A DNA stretch of 64,000 nucleotides from Lepus europaeus (taxonomy: Eukaryota; Chordata; Mammalia; Lagomorpha; Leporidae): contig NC_084827.1 of the NCBI RefSeq assembly GCF_033115175.1, forward strand, positions 144,453,701 through 144,517,700. Reading direction: 5' to 3'. Below are positions 32,211 through 44,800 of the stretch, in pieces. The stretch's first letter is position 1. Every line of letters starts with the position of its first letter. Made by a program: the position numbers and the translations under genes. The notes beneath the pieces are model-generated. The model searched no databases. It saw only the letters and a list, made by a program, of their open reading frames with translations, and had not been told where the DNA came from.

Positions 32211-33737
32211 ATGGGACTTCCCAACTGCAGTGCAGGAGACGTGCTTGAGAGACTTGAAAGAAAAGTGCTGTCCATCAGGGAGGCTTTCAACCTGACCATT
32301 GAGGTCAAGTTCACAATGAGTGCACCCGAATGCCAAGACTGCTTTGCTGTATCCAGTCCTAGAAGCTCCCCATGCTACACACTGGTACCCAAACCAGAGA
32401 GGAGATCAGGGAGGTGAAGTTCCTCAAGCAGGCAAGCTTTGCTTTTGCCCTGTCTAGTCCATGTGAGGGCTAGAGAGAGGAGGGGAGCAGGAGAACTCCC
32501 CTCTCTCATCAGTCTTTGCCCTGTCGCAGATCCAGAAGCCAAGAGTCTTCGGAAACAGCCTGTCGCATTGCCACGACGATGCACAAAGCACTCATAGAGA
32601 TGCCCCTGGCTGAGCTCAGCTGGTCTGGGGAGAGCCAGGAGCAGCGGGAGCACAGGGAGCAGGTGCAGCGCCAAACGGGTCTGGATGCTGCGTGGGCTCC
32701 ACCCAGCCCCGGGGGCTGCTGCAAGAAGATCCCATTCTCAGGAGCAAGGCAAGTGGGGCCACGTTGTCCAGCCCTTCACGTAGAGGTCTGCATCAGCTCT
32801 GGGGGTAGGTAACAACCTGGTGGAAGAATGTTCCAGAATACTCCAGCCACTCGGTGGCAGGACTGAGAGCTCCATTCTTAGAGATGAACCAAAATTCAGA
32901 CACGCCAGAGTCGAGTACAGATGGCAAAGTACACACAAAAGCTGCGGACCGTTTGAGAAAAGCAATAACTGCTAGATCGTTCTGTGTGGATTTTCTGTCT
33001 GGGAGTTCTGGTTGCTACACATGAACATGTGGCAAGTGTGTGTTTAAATAGGGGGTGTTTTTAGATGTAAGGGGATAGGTAAGCCCACAAGGAGGTCTCC
33101 AGGCAGCTGAGCTCCCAACACAGCCTGAATATCCAGGGAAGTGAGAAGTCTGGAGTTTTACATCTTTGGGCAAACAACAGCCAAGCCTCCTGATACCTCC
33201 AAAACTCAAGAAATACCTGACTCCAAGTTGCAGTGGCTGGGCTTTCCATGCTAAGAGGGACAAGGGCATCACTGGATTATTACAAACTTAAGCAAAGCCC
33301 CCTAGGGGCCCCAGCAGGGCCTCTGCTATTTCAGAATGGTGGGTCCTATGAACACACATTTCTATTCAATACTGCAGCTCCACGTGCTTGAAAAAAAAAC
33401 CTCAAGGTAGCCTGGGCTTGGAACTGCCAACACAGCTCAGGAGGGTTGTGCTGGATTTTTTCACAAAAGATGTCCCGCCTGTGGCAAAACTAAGCCAACC
33501 CAGCCCATGACTATGAGGCATCCATGGTCAGGCCCCATGATTTTTGAAAGATTAATGAATAAAAGGTAGGGGATAAATTGCCCTTATCTTCAAAAACTGC
33601 AATAGTCTTTATTTCAGTGCAATAGCAACTCTACTACTCTGTCAAGATAGACTATTCCAGGGAACCTGGGGATGATTTTCTATTCCTCTGAGCAGTTCAG
33701 GAAACAAGTCCTGCAAAATTCTAAATAAGAATTTCAT
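32211..33737. other. Intergenic DNA
   Basis: Overlapping frames at 32375-32812 look like chance in GC-rich sequence. No domain, splice pattern or repeat is recognised. Confidence 0.45.
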
Positions 33738-34066
33738 GGGTCAGCGCTGCGGCATAGAGGGTAAAGCTGCTGCCTGCAGTGCTGGCTTCCCACAAGGACG
33801 CTGGTTCAAATCCCAGCTGCTCCACTTCTGATCCAGCTCCCTGCCAATGCCCCTGGGAAAGCAGCAGAGGATGGCCCAAGTGCTTGGGCGCCTGCACCAG
33901 AGTGGGAGCCCCAGAAGAAGCTTCTGGCTCCTGGCTTCAGATGTGCCCAGATCCAACTGTTGCAGCCATTTAGGGAGTGAACCAGTGGATAGAAGACCTC
34001 TCTCTCTCTCTCTTTGCCTTTCTTTCTCTCTGTGTAACTCTGACTTTCAAATAAATAAATAAATCT
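33738..34066 (+). mobile_element. C-type SINE with tail expanded to a microsatellite
   Basis: Head gggtcagcgctgcggcatag and a complete body. Its AAATAAATAAATCTAG tail runs directly into the GAAA repeat at 34067-34238. Confidence 0.88.
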
Positions 34067-34113
<47 letters not shown>

Positions 34114-34238
34114 GAAAGGAAGGAAGAGAAAGAAAGAGAAAGAAGGAAAGAAAGAGAAAGAAAGAAAGAAAAAGAAAGAAAGAAAGAAGGAAAGAAGGAA
34201 AGAAGGAAAGAAGGAAAGAAAGAAAGAAAGAAAGAAAG
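34067..34238 (+). repeat. (GAAA)n/(GGAA)n purine microsatellite
   Basis: About 170 bases of GAAA with interspersed GAGA and GGAA units begin where a SINE tail ends. All bases on this strand are purines, so it can form H-DNA in principle. Confidence 0.95.
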
Positions 34239-35638
34239 TCAGCCTGAGCATTGTTCGGTGGCTTGGTCTCATTGCTGCCGTAAGAGCCCTGTGTGCAGGC
34301 CATGCTTTGATGCCCAAAGCATGGGGAAAGCAGTTGCAGAGGGAAGCCCATCAGCCAGCCGCTCACCATGTCACCCCGCCACAATAGAAACACTCAGAGG
34401 GGATGAGGCTGGGCACGGTTGAGGCAACAGAAAGGGGAGCGTGCAGCTTTCTTACCCAGCTGGTGAGGGCAGAACCTAGATTCTCAAGAGAGAATCTAGC
34501 AAAGGAGGCATCCAACAGTCCAAACATCCAACAGTCACTTGTCATCTCCATTTTCATGTTTCTCAGGCCTCTTGGACTTCACACATCCAAATGGAACTCT
34601 CGATGGAAAAGATAGACATAGTCACACACCTGTTCAGCCAAGTGACTCCTCTCGCACACACACCCACTTCTCACATCCACTCTGCCAGCGTGACCCCTGC
34701 CTGATTCCTCCCCACTCTTACCATAGTCCACACCGCACACAATAGAAATGTCACTCTTAACTGAGCCGCTGTCCTAACACCTCATTCTCTCGGGCGCACC
34801 GGGCCCCCGGCCTGCCTTCTCCACACAGCAGCCGAGGCAGTTTTTTGCAACTTAATTCACCCTCTGCTCAAAACCCTGCACTGACCACAGACCACGTGCA
34901 GAAGCCTTGGCTGAGTCCTTCCTTGTGCCTGCCAGGTGTCCTGGCATAAGCGGCCACCGACTTCTCCTCTGGCCTCCTTGCCTGCCCTCCCTCCCCTGGA
35001 GCAGCAGTGCCTTCCATTGGACAAGTTGCTTAACGCCTCTGGCTCTCGGTTTCCTGGTCTGAAAAGCTGCTGCAGCAGCTGCCGCTCCTACACTGAGCCG
35101 TAGTAGTGTTAAAGCGCTCCTGGGAACGGGCTCCAGCACATGGGAGCCTGTGCTTCTGTTTGTGATCGGAAATAATTTTATGTCTTTAACGCTTCCATTC
35201 AACAAAATGAGTACAAAAATAAAGATTAAGGAACAAGAATACACACGTGGGTTGCTAGAACTGAGTTTTCAAGACACACTTTTATGAAGCCTTCAGCTGT
35301 GTGCGTGGTGGAATCTCCCTTGGCCCTTTAACATAAGCAACACCTGAAGAGGATTTAGCCTCACGAGTGGGGTTCGCATTGAACCGGCCTCCAGGATGGT
35401 TGCGTTTTAAATGCAAATAAATTGCTCAGAACTCAACTTGTGTGTGCTGCTCCCTGGCTTTAACCACCTTCCCCTGGGGAGAGGAGTCCTGGCCTCCAGC
35501 GGGGACTAATGAAGGTCCAGATGCTGACTTGCTTCATTCCGGAGAGGGAAGCAGATAGGGCAGGCCCAGCGCTCTGTGAAGTGTCTGTGGGTGTGGTCGG
35601 GGAGAGCCCTGGCAGGCGCTCCCACCCAAGAGTGAGGC
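34239..35638 (+). other. Region upstream of AOX4
   Basis: About 1.4 kb before the candidate TATA box with no recognised repeat. It is the natural place for AOX4 proximal control elements, but I see no site I can call with confidence. Confidence 0.4.
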
Positions 35639-35645
35639 TATAAAT
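35639..35645 (+). promoter_or_regulatory. Candidate TATA box of AOX4
   Basis: TATAAAT lies 121 bp upstream of the AOX4 start codon. That places transcription start near 35668-35675 with a 5'UTR of about 85-90 nt, and no other in-frame ATG lies between. The surrounding DNA is GC-richer than average for the intergenic region. This is sequence inference only. Confidence 0.45.
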
Positions 35646-35759
35646 CACCCTGCTTCCGTCTGCCGTTGTCAGCTTGGGCTTCCCCAGGGCCGAAAGGTGT
35701 CCACATTATTGCTCTAACAAACCTTTGAAAAAAAACACCTCTCTCCCAGACTTGGCAGG

Positions 35760-35813
35760 ATGCCTTCCCACCACAATTCTGATGAGCTGATATTTTTTGT
35801 GAATGGAAGAAAG
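35760..35813 (+). CDS. AOX4: AOX4 exon 1 (coding part)
   Basis: The first ATG after the TATA-like box gives 18 residues, [18 protein letters not shown], then the donor gtaagt. [11 protein letters not shown] is the first beta-strand of the ferredoxin fold. The exon ends in phase 0, as in the family. Confidence 0.93.
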
Positions 35814-38800
35814 GTAAGTGTATAACATGATTAATGTGGGGATATGTAGACCAGCCATAAAAGCCAAGCAGTGTCTTTTTTTTTTTTTCTTCTTTAATCT
35901 CTGTTGTCTATCTTTCAAGTGGTATGAACTTGAACATGGGTCGTTAGATCAAGTTTTTCTGCAAAATGGTTCAAAGTGTGGGTGTCTCTGTTTTGGAATC
36001 AGTCAAAAAAGTTTCATTTTTCTTTGTCATATTACAATGCGAATGAATTCTGTCATTTCCCCTTTCTTTGGATTTTAGCTCTACTTGAGATCATCAATGC
36101 TATTTCTATATATTAATTTTTATTTATTCAAGAAGAAAAGGAAGAGAGACTATGACAGAGACCTCTCATCTGCTGGTTTACTCCCTAACGCCCACAACAG
36201 CCCTGGGCTGGGGCCTGAAGTTGGGAACCAGAAACTCAACCCAGGTCTCCCATGTGAGTGGCAGGAACCCAGCTCTCTGAGCTGTCACCTGCTGTCTGCA
36301 CATTCGGGGGAAGTTAGAATTAGGAGAAGAACTGGGTCTTAAACCCAGGTCCCCTGATATGGGATATGAGCCTCCCAAGTGGTGTCTTAACCATTCAGCC
36401 GAATGTCCACCCCAATCCATGCTATTCGAATAGAAGGCATGGATGCCACTGAGGGTGATGACAGCAAGGAACTCTCAGATGGTCATAACTGGCCTTCATA
36501 AAGTCCCTCGTGCTGATCACCTAACATCAACACCGCACCCGCTGCCTGGGGAAGCAATGAGAAGGAGGAGGCTGGCCGCTTCCTCCCCCAAGAAAGATGG
36601 GACAACACAAATGCTTTGCCAGTGCCTTATCCTCAACCCTGTGCGTTCCTGAGCAAGATGAGTAAATAAAATGTTTGAGGAGTTTTAAAAATATGATGGG
36701 AAAAAAAAAAAAGAGAGAGAGAGAGAGAAAGAGAGGATGCGTATCTAAAGCTTTTGCTTCTCTTACCTCAGCTATACGGGGTTACTGATGTCCTGTCTGA
36801 AGGAGAAAATAAAACTTTTATAGTGGCAAAAATTCTTGGGACTGTAACAGAATAGGTCATTTCCAGGAGACCTATGAACCAACAAGCCCAGAGTGAAAGA
36901 GGAAGGAAAGGACAAAGCCTAGATTTCATGACCTTGAATGACCTGAAGCCAAGTGGAACAGCAAAAATAACTGCTAAGTGGAAATTTGAAGCAAGTCAGA
37001 AACTAAGACCTTATTCTGAGTGTGCCCTAAGTGCCCTTTACGGCTGGGCCTTCGCTGGTGAGCAGAACCCGTAATCCTTCAACGGTGCCCTGCCATCACC
37101 AGCCCCTTGCCGGCCTCCAAGTCTTTTGAACCCAAAGCCAATGTTTTGGTATTTTTATCTCCCTTCTGTTTGCAAATTTCTTTTTTTTTTCTTTTTTTTT
37201 TTTTTTTTTTTTTTGACAGGCAGAGTGGACAGTGAGAAAGGTGAGAGAGAGACAGAGAGAAAGGTCTTCCTTTTGCCGTTGGTTCACCCTCCAATGGCCG
37301 CCGCGGTAGTGCGCTGCGGCCGGCACATCGCGCTGATCCAAAGGCAGGAGCCAGGTGCTTCTCCTGGTCTCCCATGCGGGTGCAGGGCCCAAGCACTTGG
37401 GCCATCCTCCACTGCACTCCCTGGCCACAGCAGAGAGCTGGCCTGGAAGAGGGGCAACTGGGACAGGATCGGTGCCCCGACCAGGACTAGAACCCGGTGT
37501 GCCGGCGCCGCAAGGCGGAGGATTAGCCTAGTGCGCCGCGGCGCCGGCACTGTTTGCAAATTTCTTAGACAAGTGGCCAAAGAAGGGAAAACATGAGCAA
37601 CCCTGAAAAGAGACCGTTGCTGCTGTTGACCGCTCCTTTATAGCAGACACAGGTTAGCTGGGGCCCCCGCCAATGGCGCAACAGCACCACAACCCCAGCA
37701 AGGCCCTCTTGCGTTTCCTTTTGAAATTCTTTTCTTTGTTCTCCCTGTCTTCTCTGTATTTGCTTCCCCAGGCAGGCACTCTTGTGCATTTTATTTTTTT
37801 TTTTTTAAGATTTTATTTATTTATTTGAGAGGTAGAGTTACAGACAGTGAGAGGGAGAGACAGAGAGAAAGGTCTTCCCTCCATTGGTTCATTCCTCAAT
37901 GGCCACAAGGCCGGAGTTGTGTCAATCCAAAGCCAGGAGCCAGGTGCTTCCTCCTGGTCTCCCATGCAGGTGCAGGGGCCCAAGGACTTGGGCCATCTTC
38001 TGCTGCTTTCCCAGGCTAAAGCAGAGAGTGGGATTGGAAGAGGAGCAGCCGGTACTAGAACCAGCACCCATATGGGATGCCGGCGCCACAGGCAGAGGAT
38101 CATCCAGCCCCAACTCTTATGCATTTTAAATCTGTATCCTTCCCATCCACCAGACCCAGATGTGTCTTTGAAAGATATCCAGTGAACGTACATGTGTGTG
38201 TGCGTCCTTAACTCCCACACATGGTGGTACGGTTTAGAAATCTCGTTTCGTTGGTGACTCAGCACTGGTTTTGGGATCCGTCCATATTGCTCTTTGAACA
38301 CCTGGCTCATTACTTCTGAACGCGTAGACCTCCTGTTTCTGCACAGCCTTCCCTTGCTTACCTAGCACCCAGGTCATGGGCACGTGGGATGCTTCCGAGT
38401 CCCCTCCAAGCCCAAGAAAAGCTGCAGTGACTGAGTGACACTGCAGCTCATCGCTGACATTGGCAAGAGAACCTCTGTGTGAGACTGCACCAAGGTGACT
38501 GTGTAGGCGCTGCCTTCCAGAGCACGCGCGAGTTCCACTTCCCACGGTGTGACACACGCTGCTTGCCTGCCAAGATGCAGTGTGCCAATGTACTAGACAA
38601 TGAGCCAGAGCTTGAGAGCACAGGACTTTCAACACCTTGCTGAAGCAGATGGGTGTGAAGTGTTAGTCCACTGATGGCGTCTTTTGCATCTCTCTGCTTT
38701 CTAATGAGCTTGCTCCTCCTTTCCTACTGCACAACAAAGGGGCTTTTCCCAAAGTGCTCTGCTTCCCATCCGGTGACTGATTGGTTGATTTTAAGTGGAT

Positions 38801-41800
38801 AGGAATAATAGCTATTTGGTTTGTCGGAAGTTGCAGTTGGTGGCTGTTAATTTATTTCCCAAAATCTAATCTCTATCCTTCATTGGGAGCCTCAACATGT
38901 TATGGGCTCACTGTGTCTGAGACACAGTCACGAAGGCAGGGGACCAAGTTCCATCCAATGTGGCCCTGGCCAAGCCACTAAGGCAGTTGACGAATGTGTC
39001 CTATCACCCGGGATGTTGTCTCAGAAACACTGAGGTCTTCACAGCCAAGAAAAGTGGTGTGTCATCAGGCTTTGCCCATCATCATCTCCCAGGCTCCATC
39101 TTGTTCCTGCCCATGAGCTATAATTCCCACAGCCACGCAAGAGTGACACTGAAGAGAATACAGCAGCAATGCCTTGTGTCTGCCGTGCCGCTGTCCTCAG
39201 TCCCTGCCACATGCTGAGATCCAGGCGGGAGGGGTGCCAGGGTCATGTGTGGCTGAGGAAATCTCCTAAGGGCTTGGAAGAGAACTTGAACATGGAGGCA
39301 CCACATGTTGAGATAACGTGATTTGTTGCCTTTTTCCAAGGTGATAAAAAAAAAATTTAGCAAAGACACTCTTTAGTGGAATGAGGTCCTCTTTATCCAG
39401 GCTCAGTGTCGCTACCCTTCCAGGTACATTTCTTTCTGACTTGCCTCTCCCTAATCTTGCCTGGGTCCCTCTGAGGCTGGGAGGGCGGGTGGCTTTTGCC
39501 TGGCGTGCCAGCTCTGATCAGTTGGCTGTAGCAGCTGGAGCTTCATGGGAGGGGCCCAGTGATTTGTGCCCCTTCTGGTTTGCCTTCATATTTGGGGCAG
39601 GGGAGGGGCAGGAACGGCCCCCTAATGCCACACGGAATTAGTGGCAGAGGCTAGGAGGCAAAATCCCCCTTTTTATATTAAAAGAGAAAATCTCCTCTGG
39701 CTTTTATTGTAACAAGCCAGGTGTGAGCAGAGCCCCGGTGTCCAGGGAAGTCTCCAGCCCTTTCCATGTTATAATGGCTCAGAAACTGCAGGGCTGGCGA
39801 AGGTCCCAGAAATGGCAGCCGCATCGGCAGCCAGCTCCTTACCTTCGTTAACCTTAGGCTCCTTGTACCATCATTAGCTCTGAGGTTGCAGCTGGGACTC
39901 AGCCAAAATCTCCGTGGCAGATCTGAAAGGACCTCGTTAGGAAAGAAAGTAGGTGGCATCCCATCCCAGAAAATCCCACTGTGCTCCCAGGGATCTCCCA
40001 TCCCGCGATTATCCCTGCCCCTTCATTACAAGAGAAAGATGAGCGAGAACCCTCCTCCACCCTTCAGGGCAGATGCCCCATCCCCAGAGCCTCCCTCTCC
40101 CTCCATCTCGGGAGTAGAAGTCCACTTAGGATCAGCTTGCTTGCCCATTTCACACTGTCCCCTGGAGCATTCTAGAATTCCTTCTCTGATGATGTCAAGA
40201 ACCTGGACAGCAGCTTTCCGGGAACTTGTGACTTCTTATGACCACAAGTTCTCTGAGTAGGTTTGGGAATCTGTGTCTGTTCCCTTGTCAGTCTTTTCCA
40301 GCTAAGTCTGAGGAAGAAGAACCCAGAATGAGCAGATTGTTTTCCGAAACCTTGCCTTTCCCGGTTCTCTTGTTTGGAACCTTGATGTAGCTTGTACTCT
40401 CATAGCCCGAGGCATTGTCGTGGCGTATAATTAGATGTATTTAAAAATTAAACACATTGCAATAAGGCTCAATGATTTCTTCATGATTCTACTTCCAAAT
40501 GTTGGGAAAGGTTTTCCTTGGTATTTTTTTTTTCCTGTGAGGCCATCGCCTATCAGAAAACACGCCCTCCAAACAATGGATTGAATTGCTATGTTCTCTC
40601 TCTGAGTCCCCTTCTCTCCTCTCACAACACAGGTAGTAGAAAAGCATGCTGATCCTGAAATCAACCTCCTGCAGTACCTCAGGAAAGTGCGTATCCTTTC
40701 ATGGTGCTGTAATTGACGTAGACCCGGCAGTAAGGGTGTGCTAAGACTCCTCAAGACAGTCGCCTTATTTGCTCTTGCTAACGGCCTTGGGTCCTGCTTT
40801 TCCAGTCTAGCTGGAGTGCAGAGACAGTGTCTGTGGATTCAGGTTTTATTTGTTTTGCTTCTTCACCCGAGCAAAACCAAAAGAGTCATCCAGTGAACCA
40901 CGCGTGTGCTCTTTTTGGAAATCCTGTACCCCAAGGACACCCTGCTGATGACTTCCTGTTCAGCAGGGTGAACGTACACATTTCTAGCCGAGCGCATCCA
41001 GTCAAGTGCTCACAGGTGCATGTCACGGACACTAGCGCCCCACAGGTCGTTTTGCTGACTTGTCCTACACCCTTCGTAGTCCTTATCGGAGAAAACTAAG
41101 TTTTATTCATATATTTCACAATCTCAGGGTGCTGCGAAGGCACTCCCAGTTCTCCACCTGCAATCTTGACCCCTCCTAGCCTCCAAGGATTTCCATAAAA
41201 CTTTCAGTAAATAATTACTCAAGAAGAAGCTCCTGAGTTTGGGGGCAGTGGTTGCACAAATCTACCCATGCACGGAACCATCCACCCACACGTAATATAC
41301 GTGCATGTACATAGGGACCTCAAAAAGTTCATGGGAAATGGAATGAAAAGTCCGAGTTTATTTTGGTACAAATTGGTTCATCACATGTGGAGAATGTGTG
41401 TATTATAAAAAAAATGCATGTATTTCAGAAAATCTTGCATCGAAATAATCTTATACTTTTAATTCCACTACATGTAAGAGCTGAAAGCTGAATAAGGTCT
41501 ATAGTTTAGCTATCAGTATTACTCCAGTGTCAATTTCCTGGCTTTGATGTGTATCAAAAACATGCATCATATGCTATAGCTACATCAGATGTCATCACTT
41601 AGAGAAAACTGGGATGTGGATATACAGTCTATACTATTTTTGCAATTCTCTATGAGACTATATTTCTTTTTTTTTTTTTACACTTTTGTAGGATTCCACA
41701 GTCGGCCTTATTTTTTTTTATTAAACTTTTATTTAATGAATATAAATTTCCAAAGTACAGCTCATGGGTTACAATGGCTTCCCCCTCCCAAAACTTCCCT

Positions 41801-44800
41801 CCCACCCACAACCCTCCCCTTTCCCGCTCCCTCTCCCCTTCCAATCACATCATGATTCATTTTCAATTCTCTTTATATACAAAAGATCAGTTTGGTATAA
41901 ATTAGGTAACGATTTCAACAGTTTACCCCCATATAGCAACACAAAGTGAAAAAAAAATACTGTTGGAGTACTAGTTATAGCATTAAATAAGAGTGTACAG
42001 CACATTAAAGGCAGAGATCCTACATAATATTTTTTTAAAAAATTAATTTTCTATGCCATTTCCAATTTAACACCAGGTTTTTTTTTTCATTTCCAATTAT
42101 CTTTATATACAGAAGATCGATTCAGTATATAATTAGTAAAGATCTCATCAGTTTGTACCCACGCAGAAACACAAAGTGTAAAAATACTGTTTCAGTACTA
42201 GTTATAGCATCACTGCACATTAGACAACACATTAAGGACAGATCCCACTATGAGACTATATTTCAAAATAAGTTTAAAACATATGGTGATGGAGCATGTA
42301 TGGTGTTCTAGGCACTGTGCTGGGCTGTAGGGATCCCAGGGTGAACAACATAGTATTAGCTCCTCTTGCTGTCTTTTTTGCTTCCCAATATACACATCTG
42401 GAAGCACTACTTCATTTCTCCCTGTTCTTTCCTTGCCAACCTCTACTAAAAGATAGCCTATGCCTGATACCTCTATTTCTCTCCAGACTCCCTCCCTCTC
42501 TCTGCTTAACAGACCTTGTGTACCGCTCTGGCCATCCCACCTCCCATCGTCCCAATTCCACTCACAATCCACACAGGACACCCCCCCGCCGAGTCCTGCT
42601 GTCTCCCATTGGGCAGAAAACCCCATCACTGCCCTGTTTCACGATTTCTAAATCCACGTCACATGACTTCCCCCACGCTTTCTCTAGATTCTTTCTCTAG
42701 ACAACCCAAATGAAGAGACTCATGATATCAGGAGCACACTGGAAATTCATAGAATTTTTGCCAGAACCAGCCCTGGAAAGACCACCCCAGCCCCCCATTT
42801 CCCCAGCTCCTGAGCACCCCTCTGTATATTCCCTCTTGGTGTTGGTGATGCCTCATGTAAGTTAAGTCGATCCAGATAAAAAAGGCCCACCTGGCACTTC
42901 CAGGCCCTGTCTTCTTTGTAAGTCCAGAAATGGGATCATGGATGTTACATGGTACTGCAAAAGTCCTACAAGGTACTACATAAAGTTCATGAAAAAATGA
43001 AATTAAAAGCTAATGCATTTTTCCATAGCAGGTGGTTCTAATGGATGGTCCACACAAGGAATGGGTATCTGTGGATAATCACACAGTCCGTGCCAGCCCA
43101 CTTCACTCTCACAGGACTCCCTTTGCCCCTTTCAAAGAATTTTTCTTAAATCACTATTCATTATTTTGATTGTTTTCTCTTAAAGCAGGCTATCCACCTG
43201 ATTAAAGCAGTCTCCCACAAAACCCCAATCTGCTGCTGCCCTCGGCCCTGACTTGGCTGCCACCTCCAGAGGAAGCCACAGCCATACAAAGGGAAAGCTT
43301 TGTTTGGGGGCATCCTCGTCTCCCTTCCACTGTTCCACAGCCACCCTTCCACTTTTCCTAGGCCATAGGGATCCTTGGAGGCCCACCACCTCCCATTGGA
43401 TCTCCACACCCAGCCCAGCTGCCCTGCCCAGACTCGCTGCTGTGCAATCCTGTTTCACTTCTCTGTCAACACTAGTACCTGGATCTGCAGATCCAGAGTG
43501 AGTAGCCCACAGCTGCATGGGGCCTCAAGGGTGTGACAGGGTAGAGTTGCTTAATCCCCGTGAGGGCCCAGAATGTCTCAGAAGCACCCCTAAACCTTTG
43601 CCCTTCACATACTCTTTGCTATGGCCCTGACATCTCTTGCAGCTCTCAAAACAATTCTTACTTCATTGAGCTAACAAGTGTTCCCAAGCACCAGGCACTC
43701 AGAGATAAGCTGGACAAAGATAACCTCTGGTTATGCTTTAATTTGAATGCCTGGGACATACTTACACTAAATATTACTCCCGGTTTACCTGACACTTAAT
43801 GGGGCCTCCCACATTTTATCTGGTAACTCTACCTACTGACGATCTTTAGGGACCGGAGTGCCTAAGTCAGGCACTTCTGCTGAGGGTATAAGAGGAAGCC
43901 TCAAACCAGCTCTAGGGTGTCCAGGGGACAAAAGAGGTGGTGGAGCCCATTTTTCACATTTTCCTCAAGAAAACTTTAAAATGCCCATCACAGAACAGAA
44001 GTTCTGACAACATAAAAAGTGACCTCCCTCTCTGAGTCAAACAGCACCAGAATTCTTTACTTGGAAATTTTAGGACACCAAAAAAAAAAGAAAAGAAACA
44101 AACAATCTCCTTGCCTTTCCTGCCCTGTTCAGTGGAGCAGTTAGCGGAAGTCTGACCCACGTGACTCCCAGCCCTCTGCCTGCCGCGGAGAAGCGTGACT
44201 TCCCAGAACCGGCTCGGGCCCCGAGGTGGCAGAGCCGCTGGGACTCAGGGCAGGACAGAAATGAGGGCTTGCACAGCCCCGCTGGCTGCTGCCAAGAGGA
44301 GTGTCCCCGTGTCACCTCTTCACAGGCAGCAACTTCCAAGATGACAACTAGTCTTGACCTCCACCTGAGCCAAGTATGACTTCCACCCACGAGACCCTTT
44401 ATAAACGTCTCCCAGAAAAGCTCCCAAGAAAACGCCAGTAGCTTCTGACAGAAGCAAAGCAGAGGACTTACATACATTGATTTTTCTCCCTTTGTGAAAA
44501 TATGTAGCCTTCTTACAAGCAACGGGTACACAGTGATTGTTGGCATGGCTGGTTCAGGGGCTATGGTTATGAAATTAATTTTCTCTAATCCTGTAAGAAG
44601 GTAAACGCATAACCTTGTTGCACCAGGAAAAGTTAAGCCTCATGGGGATCTTTTTATTTTTTTAAGATTTATTTATTTATTTGAAAGTCAGAGTTACACA
44701 GAGAGAGAAGGAGAGGCAGAGAGAGAGAGAGAAAGAGAGAGGGAGGGAGGGAGGGAGGGAGGGAGGGAGGGAGAGGTCTTCCATCCACTGGTTCACTCTC

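Noticed and set aside
32375..32812. Overlapping frames on both strands, one with a leader-like hydrophobic start
   Set aside because: No splice pattern, family match or conserved motif; mirror frames on opposite strands suggest composition effects.
40681..40700. Exon 2 ending at AGGAAAG with donor GTGCGT
   Set aside because: That donor leaves the wrong phase for exon 3. Only the donor at 40691 gives the conserved L38-R39-L40-T41-G42.
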